A DNA stretch of 28,380 nt from a virus. The translations under genes were made by a program, and so were the position numbers. This document shows positions 15,614-25,500 of this stretch, in pieces. The stretch's first letter is position 1. Every line of letters starts with the position of its first letter. The stretch spans positions 1 to 28,380 of the IMG/VR virus record IMGVR_UViG_3300024255_000114, one strand, 5' to 3'. The notes below the pieces were generated by a model. It had not been told where the DNA came from. It did not search any database and saw nothing but the letters and a program-made list of their open reading frames with translations.

Positions 15614-17209
15614 TTAAATCCGTCTAATGTTTCTCCAATTATCATCATCATCAATTTCTACCTGAATAGGAGAATCAGCTTTAATTTCCACTGGTATATC
15701 TATATCTGTAATAGTTAGAGTAATTGTAGTATCTTCTCCAGGACTAATAATCGGAGTTTCATTTATAAGTGCATCTTCAATTTCTGGAATAGTTATTTCA
15801 TCTGGGCTTTGATCAATATATACAGCAACATCAACAATATCAGAGGTATCAAGAAATCCATATCCATCTACAGTAAATGTAAGTTTTACATTTGTTGGTC
15901 CGTAGTCATTATAAGTGACAGGAATGGTATAAGACAAAACTTCTATAATATCTCCAATAGTATTAGGAACATCAATTGCACCTGGTATCTGCACAACTTG
16001 TCCTGATGTATACGTATATTCGGAAACATAACTAACACCTCCATCAGAATTTGTGGCAGAAATACTCACTATAATATCGTCTTCGTAATCAATATTGATA
16101 GGTCCACTTACACTTAATGTAGGTGGTTGCAAAACTGTTACTTTTATCTCTTTAGATGCAACTCCCCCTAAACCAGAAGCTGTAATTGAATATGTTGTAG
16201 TCGTAGACGGTTGTATGAATGTACTAGAATTATTATTGGAAGATCCAACCCCAGGAGTAATTACTACTGTATCGACATCACCAGTAATAGTCCATTTCAA
16301 CGTCCGCTGTTCTCCCAATACAATAGTTATGTCCTCGGATGTTGGTTCTTCTTCATCATCAGTTACAGTAAATGTTATATTTGGTGGTATATAAACAGTA
16401 ACTATGACACTATCTGTTTCTTCATATGCAGGATTGGTAGTGGTTAATCTAAATTCAGTAGTTTCTTCTGGGGAAACATAAAATCCTGTTGAATTATTTC
16501 TAGCTTGTTGACCATAATTATAAACTACGCTTCCATTAACCAATGCTTCTATAATTTCACTATCTGATTCTCCGCCACTAGTGCTCCATGTTAATTTAGA
16601 TCGTGACTCATTACCATCACCACCATCTAATCTAAATGCTAAAGGTGAAGCAGTAATAGAGGGTCTTGGTCTTTCATATGTACAGACACATGCATACATT
16701 GCTCCCTGAATACCATACCTGCAATTACCGCTTCCACCTTGCGTACCGCCCCTACCAATACTAACACTAATATACTGACCAGGACAAGAACCAGCTGATC
16801 CTCTATATCGAACACAACAAGATGCTCCACCACCCCCACCACCATACGATTGTGATCCAGATCTCCACTGACCAGCACCACCTTGACCAAGACCACCATA
16901 TCCTGATGGAGCTCTACTGGAAGGACCAAAGGAATAACCTCCTCTACTTCCGCTTCTCCAAGAACCCCATCCGCCGCCTCCACCACTGTAAAGACTACCT
17001 GCTCCACCACCACCCGAACTAACACTACCAGGACTAATCGAAGTACCTGTTCCTGATCCTGGTGCCGTGAATCCGGGTCTTGGTAAACCAGAAATGTTGG
17101 GATAAGCACCACCACCGCCACCTCCGACAGTGATGTATGTAACATACTTCACATCTGTTGGTACCATGAATCCACAACTTGTTGATCTGTAGATACTATA
17201 CGTTCCCAT
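15614..17209 (-). CDS. Fibre paralogue 1: Cys- and Gly-rich head, Ig-like stalk, conserved tail, 531 aa
   Basis: Residues 1-180 are Gly- and Ser-rich, with poly-Gly near 29-34, 67-69, 76-80 and 123-128, and an unusual seven cysteines (C12, C131, C132, C142, C163, C174, C176). Ig-like domains follow at about 181-272, 273-360 and 361-464; the second has LKWTITGDV and ITPGVG. The tail (465-531) keeps IDQSPDEITIPE and DIDIPVEIKADSPIQVEI but ends with a divergent DDDDNWRNIRRI. This is the first gene of the six-gene array, 12 nt after the 302-residue collar protein. No strong Shine-Dalgarno is seen. It likely forms a fibre or tip component like its paralogues. Confidence 0.85.
   Translation of the reverse strand: MGTYSIYRSTSCGFMVPTDVKYVTYITVGGGGGGAYPNISGLPRPGFTAPGSGTGTSISPGSVSSGGGGAGSLYSGGGGGWGSWRSGSRGGYSFGPSSRAPSGYGGLGQGGAGQWRSGSQSYGGGGGGASCCVRYRGSAGSCPGQYISVSIGRGGTQGGSGNCRYGIQGAMYACVCTYERPRPSITASPLAFRLDGGDGNESRSKLTWSTSGGESDSEIIEALVNGSVVYNYGQQARNNSTGFYVSPEETTEFRLTTTNPAYEETDSVIVTVYIPPNITFTVTDDEEEPTSEDITIVLGEQRTLKWTITGDVDTVVITPGVGSSNNNSSTFIQPSTTTTYSITASGLGGVASKEIKVTVLQPPTLSVSGPINIDYEDDIIVSISATNSDGGVSYVSEYTYTSGQVVQIPGAIDVPNTIGDIIEVLSYTIPVTYNDYGPTNVKLTFTVDGYGFLDTSDIVDVAVYIDQSPDEITIPEIEDALINETPIISPGEDTTITLTITDIDIPVEIKADSPIQVEIDDDDNWRNIRRI
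15664..15790. repeat. Near-identical DNA repeat, copy B (tail of the 531-aa gene)
   Basis: Partner of the copy at 13970-14096. The matching block covers the conserved C-terminal tail codons and the ISPGEDTTITLT segment. Mismatches become more common toward its high-coordinate end, then similarity resumes in a stretch encoding IPEIEDA. Confidence 0.75.
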
Positions 17210-17221
17210 AGTATTTAACTG

Positions 17222-18130
17222 CTAAAATTTAATAATGTAATGAACTAATATAAATGGAGTTACCGTTTGATTTAATACTTCTAAATTTTCTACATCAACA
17301 TCAACGTAAGATTCTATATCAGCAATGTCTACATCGATATTGTCATGAGTATAGTTAAACTTTGGTTGGTTAGATGGTTGATATGTAAAAGGTCTTGTAA
17401 TAGTGTGATCATGAGTAGCTTCTCCAGTTGGAATAGACATTGATGTCTCTTCTAAACTATTTCCAGCAGTAGCATTTGCGCTGTTGGCTCGTGGTCCTTT
17501 TCCGTCACCTGTAGTATCGTGTTGCGTATTTTTATTGACAACTGTTAATCCAGTTCCACCACCAACATTATGATAATGTCCCTGAAATTCATCGATCGAT
17601 AGAGATACAGCACTGGTATCTCTGGATATATTATATTTTGGAGATCCGTTGAACTGGTAAATATCACTCTCTATGATCATATTTCCAATATAATTCACAC
17701 TCGCTCTATTTCCAATATTTGAAATAGGAGTTACTTCTACACCAACCTTACTAGTATTGCTTCCTTCTATAGTAGTTGAGAGATAATCTCCAGATCCTCT
17801 ACTACCAACAATAACTTTCGATCCAAGATCAGGTAATTGAAATTGTCCTAAATCACCTGTTTCAGGATCAGGATTTCTTAATGTAACATTTTCTTTTTTG
17901 AATCTACATTCGTCACCTACGCCAAGAATTTGTGATAATAATAGAAAATCTTTTGCAGATTTAATAGAACCGTCACACTTCAAAAATCCTGCTGGAATAT
18001 TTTTTTTAAAAACCTCACTAGTTGGATCTGCTCCTATAGCAATGTCCTCAATAGTGTGGATTTGAATAGTTCCTGGTATTCCGCCCCAATGAGCTTTAGC
18101 ATGACTATAACTTGTATTTCTAGTAACCAT
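17222..18130 (-). CDS. Tail-collar-domain fibre protein, 302 aa
   Basis: Residues 38-110 form a tail-collar domain: IPAGFLKCDGSIKSAKDF, LLLSQILG, then FQLPDLGSKVIVGSRGSG. The remainder carries two HxH motifs, H185-Y-H187 and H240-D-H242, and the ending FILVHYIIKF, which is a frequent terminal strand of collar-domain fibres. The protein is small for a fibre and could be a tip or short-fibre subunit. It starts 1 nt after the 478-residue collar gene, with CAGGG upstream as a weak Shine-Dalgarno. Position between a larger collar protein and the Ig/Gly array supports a role in the same distal tail structure. T4 gp12 (short tail fibre) is the nearest well-known analogue by domain, but I would not call it gp12 from this. 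Confidence 0.83.
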   Translation of the reverse strand: MVTRNTSYSHAKAHWGGIPGTIQIHTIEDIAIGADPTSEVFKKNIPAGFLKCDGSIKSAKDFLLLSQILGVGDECRFKKENVTLRNPDPETGDLGQFQLPDLGSKVIVGSRGSGDYLSTTIEGSNTSKVGVEVTPISNIGNRASVNYIGNMIIESDIYQFNGSPKYNISRDTSAVSLSIDEFQGHYHNVGGGTGLTVVNKNTQHDTTGDGKGPRANSANATAGNSLEETSMSIPTGEATHDHTITRPFTYQPSNQPKFNYTHDNIDVDIADIESYVDVDVENLEVLNQTVTPFILVHYIIKF

Positions 18131-18131
18131 T

Positions 18132-19568
18132 TTAGTATGCCCTGATAATGTATATAGAAGTTACTCTTGGTTGCTCAATGTTAAAGTCAATCTGTAAAGC
18201 ATTTCTATTAGCTGTATTATCAATTTGGACCGTATTTGGCAGGTTTACATCTACAGTAAGATTACTTTGTGGTCTCATTCGTGAACTATCAAACGCAACA
18301 TCAAACTCATCATGAGTATGTGCCTGAATAAAATCACTTGATGAATTGTTTTTGAAGTTAATTCCAGGATTACTAATTAATAGATCCCCTACCTGACTTT
18401 GACTGTTACTGTAATTATTTCTATATCCGGGGGGAATAGTAATACCATTACCGCCGAAACCATAAGGAACACTAGTTTCAATATATTTACCATTTACAAA
18501 TTCCTGAATTGTACTCAACGGAGAATAAGTGACATCTGCAGGTTTCATGTTAATCGGAGGTTGCTCTGATGTTACTTTAGCAACAGTTGTACCTGAAGTT
18601 CCTGTAAGAAATCCTGATAAAAGGTCTGAAGTAGGCCATTGCAAAGTATAAGTATCTGTAATATTAGCAGAAGATGGTGCAGCATTAGGATTAGAAAGTC
18701 TACCAGCTACAATACCACCAAATTGATTAGAAGTCTCACTTAATGTAATAGAAACTGTGCTACCCTCACCGTCGGACGACGTTTCAGCAGGAGAATCTTC
18801 TTTCCAACCTTCATCAGTATTACTATATCCAAAGTAAAAAGTTTCTCCTGTTTGTTCATCTGCAGTCTCGCCTTCATCCCTGTTAGATCCATCATTATCA
18901 ACAGCTGTTGCAAACAAAGTATAATAGATAGTTCCATATGGAACTACACCATCTCCAGGTTGATTTGGGGAAGTTCTATCAATAGTTTCGATTTTACCTG
19001 CATGATTATGTCGTTTAATATGGTCTCTACCTAATTTTCGAGGACCAACATAAACTGTCTTAAAACCTTCTCCATTAATTAAAGTATTTCCTTTAAGTCT
19101 TCCTTGATATCCTGATCTGTCATTAGGACTAATGTTAAATACCAGATCAACAAAAACATCATTAAAAATAGTAGTGATTCCTTGATCTTCATTAGTTCCA
19201 ATTAATGGATCCATTAATGAGAATGCTACAGAATCTTTATCAGCATCACGACCTGTTCCACCAGATGAAGATGCTCCAGCAAAATAATCACTTTCAATAT
19301 CCATCAGTGTCTTCCCATTTAAATTAGGAATTTTGATGGTACCACCATAATTAGGAAAAGAATTAACACCAGTTCCAACAAAATCGCTAACACCGGAATT
19401 ATAAGTATCTCCAATAGTTTGTGCTAATAAAGGAAAATCTCTAGCATCTAAAGATTGACCATCACAAATAATCCATCCAGCGGGGACTGATGTAAGACCC
19501 CCTGTCCATGGCATAATGGTACCGATTGCAGCACCTCTTGTACTTTTAGATTCTTGGTAAAAAGGCAT
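18132..19568 (-). CDS. Tail-collar-domain fibre protein, 478 aa
   Basis: The N-terminus carries a clear collar domain at about residues 15-95: GTIMPWTGGLTSVPAGWIIC, then DGQSLDARDFPLLAQTIG, then IKIPNLNGKTLMD. Downstream are H187-N-H189 and H417-T-H419, which in trimeric fibres can bind metal ions along the axis, and a terminal SIYIIRAY. Acidic, Ser- and Thr-rich stretches at about 225-275 are probably surface loops. It begins 6 nt after the giant structural gene and ends 1 nt before the next collar gene. It may act as a short tail fibre or as the distal part of a fibre whose proximal part is the giant protein. Collar identification is firm; the exact place in the virion is not. Confidence 0.87.
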   Translation of the reverse strand: MPFYQESKSTRGAAIGTIMPWTGGLTSVPAGWIICDGQSLDARDFPLLAQTIGDTYNSGVSDFVGTGVNSFPNYGGTIKIPNLNGKTLMDIESDYFAGASSSGGTGRDADKDSVAFSLMDPLIGTNEDQGITTIFNDVFVDLVFNISPNDRSGYQGRLKGNTLINGEGFKTVYVGPRKLGRDHIKRHNHAGKIETIDRTSPNQPGDGVVPYGTIYYTLFATAVDNDGSNRDEGETADEQTGETFYFGYSNTDEGWKEDSPAETSSDGEGSTVSITLSETSNQFGGIVAGRLSNPNAAPSSANITDTYTLQWPTSDLLSGFLTGTSGTTVAKVTSEQPPINMKPADVTYSPLSTIQEFVNGKYIETSVPYGFGGNGITIPPGYRNNYSNSQSQVGDLLISNPGINFKNNSSSDFIQAHTHDEFDVAFDSSRMRPQSNLTVDVNLPNTVQIDNTANRNALQIDFNIEQPRVTSIYIIRAY

Positions 19569-19574
19569 GATAGT

Positions 19575-22500
19575 TTATACTTCGATTAGATACCATCCTT
19601 CGTTAGAAGGAGAAACAGCAGTGTTGCCATCAGGATCAGAAGTTCCTGCGTAAACAAGAGCAAAGGCAGCATAAGGTGTTTGTACAACTAATTCACCACC
19701 ATTGAAACCATTTAACTCATTACTACTAATTCCGGAAAGTAATGTATTACCCGTGTTATCAGAAGAATTCTGTACTTTCGTACCAGTTTCTGCTCTGATA
19801 ACCAAAGAAACATTATATGTTAAATTACCAGAAACATCAACGATTCTAATCATATCTCCCAGTTTAGGATTTAGAGGTAATTTTACGACAGTATTTTGAC
19901 TGACTTCCAAGAAGTAATTTGTATTTGCAGCTGCGTCAACTACAAAGCTAGCAGAAGCTAACCACTTACGACCACCCGATGGTGAGAAATAGTTACTAAT
20001 ACCAGCGACCGTTACTCTACCATCATTTTCAACACTGAAGATTGTATCACCTGCCTGATTGATCGTTAGATCACCACCGTTAATTGTCAGATCAGCTGCA
20101 GCATTATATGGGAAGTCAGTATCGGTAGTGCCAAATGCACCACCAATCTGAATAGCACCACCAAACTTACTTGTTCCAGATCCAAGAGCAGAGAATGATC
20201 CGTAGGTAGCAAAGTCTCCAGAAGAATTATCAAAGGTAAGTCTTGGCGTAGTTCCATCAACACCAAAGATATTGAAGTTACCGCCATACATGTCTACATC
20301 ACCAGTTGCAGTATCAATCTGGAATGTTGTTCTCAATGGAGTTCCAGTAGAACCTCCATTAGTGATGGTAAAGAACTCTCTATTTTCAATCGTAGAACCA
20401 TTGATCGTAAGTGTGTTCTCGGTAGTAAGTGTTCCTGCAATATCAGTATTACCTGTAGCAGAATCAACAACTAACTTGTTAAATCCTTGACCAAACTTAA
20501 GATTCCCACTACCAAAAGTGTTACCAGTTGTAGACTCAACCTTAAAGTTGACAGACTCCGGAATTCCACCATCAGTAATTATAAGTGATTGAATATCAGT
20601 AGAAGTTAATTCAACAATCTTAACAATCTCACTGTCAGTAAGAAGAAGATAATCATTTGTAGTAAGGAATCCACCAAATTCAGAAATACCAATACGAACA
20701 TTGGCAGTATCAGCAAGAAGACCAGATGCACTCTTAATATTGACTGTTGCATTAGTATCAAAATCAGACCAGAGCTTGGTTTGAGTAGCATAAGGTCCAC
20801 CAATTTTAATTTCAACAACACTTGACCCAGGTTGAATGCTCTGTTGTACTGGCCAATCACCATTCAGTTCACTTATGTCTGTGCCAGCGATTCTGATAAA
20901 CTCTCCATAATTAACATCAAGAGTTGAGTTAGTTTCACCATTCCAGAAAATTTGAACGATGTCAGTGCCATCAAAAACAATTCTATCTATTTCACTATCT
21001 ACAACAAGGACACTTGATACAGGATCCAATTCACCATTCTCATCAGCGTCAAATCCAGTGATGAACGATGCATTAGTCTGCTTATCCAACTTGTTAAGTA
21101 CACAACCATCAGGGTGATCTGTCCTTGCAGTTGTTCCAAGAATTCCACGAGAAACTGCAAGACGGAAACCAAAAGGATCATTAGGATTGGTTACGTTGGT
21201 TAAACCGACAACCTCAACAATTTCGTTTTGAGATTCATCTTTAGCTAATGTTTGCTGTTGATCATCAACACTATCAGGAGAATTTGCATTTCCTCGTTCA
21301 ATCAAAATCAAATCACCAATCTTGAAATCAGCAACAGATGGTTGAGTAATTGGTATATTGAAAAGATTGCCAGAAGAGTTAACGCCAGCAACTCGGAATG
21401 TTAAGTCTTCTCCACTAGGATTACCCAGAGAAGCAGCAGGAATAGTTAATTGATCTCCGTCACTGTATCCAGTACCAGGAGATGCCAGTACAACCTGTGC
21501 TGTACCATCAGATAGTACCTTAATAGTAAACAGTGCGCCGTCTCCAGCACCTGAACTCTGAACTTCAAGGAATGGATAGTTTGTGTTAGCAACCCATGTC
21601 GAACTTTGTGTTGGTTGAATATTATCAATAGAAGAAATCTGACCACCACCAAGTAAATATGTAGGACCACCCCACATACCTTCACCAGCGGTATCAATAA
21701 CCTTACCACTCTCTTGATACTTGAGGAAAGTAATGTTTGGATTCTCAAGAGATCCAACAATGTGATCAGCAGGACTCGTAGAGAATCTTCCTCTCTCAAT
21801 TTCAACAATACCAGCGTTTAGACCACCAGATAGTTTGATGGATCCCATAACTTCAGCACTTGCAAGAACCTCAAGAGAGTTTCTAACAGTTGTTTTACCA
21901 CCGAGAGAACCAATCTGTATTCTTGAAGCATTGGTGCCCATATTTAAACGGGTTGTTGCTGAACTATCAGCAATGTTTAACGTTGCTGCAGGAGTAAAGA
22001 TACGAGCAGTAGATGTACCAGCAAAAGCAGCAATCTCTAATGTACCAGCAAGTCTGGTTTGATATGTACCAATGTATGTTGTGGTAGCAAGGTTAGGTGC
22101 TCCACCACCAAGTCTAACACTACAGTCACTAGTTACATTATCAGCGACAGTAGCAATATCAACAATAGCATCTTCAGAACGTTCATGAATCTTGAGGGTC
22201 GTTCTTCCTGCATTAGAACCAATTCTAACAGTTTGTGTAGAAGTATCTGCTACAGAATCACCAATACTAATTACTTGAGTTTGTGTTGTGGTGCTGCCAA
22301 GAATGATTGATTCTGCATTAGACAGACCAATGAAGAAGTCAGTGTCATTAATAAGGAACTGGAAAGTTTCTGAAGTGGAGTTAATATCACCACCATCAAC
22401 ACTCAAGTCATCTTCTAATGTCAAGTTACCAGTCATTCTACCATCACCGATAACAACGAAGTTCCTATCAAGTTCGGTAGATGGATCTAAACCGATGCTG

Positions 22501-25500
22501 GTGTTAACACCAACACGACCGCCTTCTCTATAAGTAGCGGATTGATCAACAACCGCGAGATCTGTTGTAGAAACACGAAGAGTTGCGAAATCATCACCAT
22601 CTGAACTATCACCACCAACCAAGAATGCGTTAGTGAGTGGGAAGTATGTCTTACCAGTAGAAGGTTCTGCCAGATAGTTGTTAGTGGAAACTGCTCCAAC
22701 AGCATCATACTGTACTAAATTCTTACCACTGATGAATGCATTACCAACGACATCAAGGTTTGCACGAGGATCTGTTTCTGCAGATACAGTTGCAGTCAGT
22801 GCTGCTTCTTGATTAGTTCTACCAACTGTATTGATGCCTAACTTATAATCGCCAGGAACTTCAGTGTAAGTGCGGATTGCTTCTGCACCCAGAACCATTG
22901 TCTCTTTCCATGAAGATTGAGAAATCTCCATTGTTGCACCATCATCTTCATCTTCCCAAGCTTTAACATCAGCAGCAATTTCATTAAATAGTCTAATTTC
23001 ACAGAAGTTTTCTGCTGGATCTGCACTAATGACATTCCATGAACCACTGAAGAAATTAATGCTAAAATTACTAATGCGAATTTTCTCACCAACTTTAACC
23101 TTAAGGTCTTGGTTGCTGATTCCAGCAGCCCATTCAATTATAATCGTACTGCTATTATCCGAAGTCAGAGTAAAGATCTGCAGATCTGGAATTACAGTAT
23201 AGAAGTTAGAGTATACCGATCCAAGTGAACCAGAATAACCTACCTCTTCACCTTTCCAAAGAATATCACCAGCTCCAGGGTTAGTTGAAGAACCATAAGT
23301 AACATTTTGTAGAGTATACCATGCAGATCCACCATTAGCGATCAGACCGCTATTATTAGGTGTTACGTTAGAGGGCAGACCTCCAGCATAATGAGTTCTG
23401 ATACTATAAACTTGTCCAGTAGAATCTACATTACCACGAGGGTTGAGTTTAAATACACCTGCTCTAACTTGGTTTTTAGTAATAACAACGTCACCTTCGT
23501 TATTATTTCTAAACGAAGATCTATCTAATGTTGGATCTTCACCTTGTGCTACCAGAGATAGAACAGTAAGAGCATCACCATCTTGAGGATCTACATTGAT
23601 TGATACGGGATTATTGAAGAAAGCTTCACCTTCAACAGTAATCTTATCATTAAATGTAACCGCAGTATCAAATGTGGTTACAAGACTGCCGATAGTATCA
23701 CTATCATCACCACTGTCGGCAAGAACTGCCTGCTCAAGGAACGTCTCTTCGCCTGTAATAGCGTTGATCTTACGATTACCAATATAGAGGTCACCGTTAG
23801 AGTTTAGACCCGTGTAGAAGACAATACCGCCGTCTTCACGTTTTGATTGAGCGTAGAAGTCTTGCTTATCAGATAGAACAACTTCCTGACGAAGTGGGAA
23901 ACCAGTTGAGTAGTTACCAGGACCGAATCCAAGATACTCAAATGTGTGGTTACCAGATCTTGCAATAGATGGTCTACGAAGTTCAACATAGAATCTACCA
24001 TCAAGAGGATATACAGAGTCACCATTAATGGGGATCTTTCTATTTTCAGATCCAATCGAAGAATTACCGCTTTGACCTCTCAATCTGTTATCAACAATAT
24101 CACCATCTACATTAGAAGTAGTATTTGTAAATTCATAAGAAAGAAGTGGATCAGTAGCAAGAAAGTCAGCAACTGCTTCTTTAGTCTCACTATACTTGTA
24201 ATCATTAAGTGTTACAAGACCATGAACGTAGTTATCTGCTGCAGCTACTGATGCTGGAGGATCTACAATCGTAACATCTCTGGATCCATCGTCTTGAACC
24301 TGGAACCATAATGGGTCGTTCTTGTAATCCAGAGGATACAGGTTGGAAATAGGTTGAGAGAATCTATAATAGTGGAAGTTATCACCAACACCAGCACCGA
24401 GAGGATATGGTGAGATATTACCACGAACTGCAGTAAGATAATAGATACCATCTTGCTGTGCAGGAATAACTTCTTGAATCTCTTCAACATCAAAGATGTA
24501 GAAAGTATCTTCAATGTCAGGAATATCACTAACAGCACTTACAGTATAAGTATCTCCACCAGGAGTTGTTACTCGGTCTCCAGGACACAGAGTGTAAATG
24601 TTAGCACCCTCAACTCTATAGAGGAAATTATCTCTACTCGATCTGGATGCACCAACATATGGAGATAAGTTATTAAATCCATCAGGTTCTCCAGAAAGAT
24701 TCCAGAAAGCACCGTTAGACTGGGTAAACACTGTAGCAGAATTTCCAGCGTATGCTGAACCAGCAGTGTTGTAATCAAGTTTTCCAGTGACATTCTTGAG
24801 GATAACAAATGCTGTTGCTTCAATAGATGCTGGGAAATATGCATGAACATATGCAGAACCCGTGCAATAACCACTCCAAGTTACGTAGTTGTCCTCATCA
24901 CTATTGAATAAATCTGCTTGAATACCAGGACCCTGTGGAATTCCGATCTCGACAACAGTGAAGATTTCATTCTTCAACCCTTCATTAATAATAGTGTGAT
25001 CAAATGCCGTAATTTCTAATCTACTTTCAAGTAGAGCATTTTGAATTGTTCTTGCACTTTGAATAGTAGTCGCAATTTTAGATTCAAACTCAATCTGCAG
25101 AGGATTTTCATATGGATCATATAGAGTTTCTCTTGCACCAATATCAATACCAGCAGTATCAAGATCTTCTAAAGAAACACCCAGCTGCTCTGTGGGTTGA
25201 GATGGATTGAAGAATTGTGCAACTGCAGGAGCTCCGGATCCAGCTAATGGTTCCAAGATAAACTTCTGTGGGCGCAATCTTCTTCTATCATCAGTTCTTG
25301 TCTTGATGACATAACCATTAAGAGGTTCGCGAACATTGTCAAGATACTGGGGAACAACATAACGCAAGCGGAAGATTCTATCAACTTCAGATCTATTATC
25401 AGAATATCTCTCATACCATGTATCTGCAGTAAAGAGATTACCAGTGCCGTCAACAAAATCAGGATCATGCATTCTGGTTAGAATGCTGTTTGCATTTTGT

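Noticed and set aside
16639-17145. A 168-codon minus-strand open frame, and a similar 193-codon frame at 14828-15409
   Set aside because: They lie inside the Gly-rich heads in another frame. GGT/GGA glycine codons shifted by one give Val/Leu/Glu-rich nonsense, and there is no independent start signal.
8600-17150. Possible CRISPR or direct-repeat array from recurrent CCACC/CCGCC blocks
   Set aside because: Blocks are irregular in length and spacing, lie in frame inside coding sequence and encode poly-glycine; no constant repeat with unique spacers.
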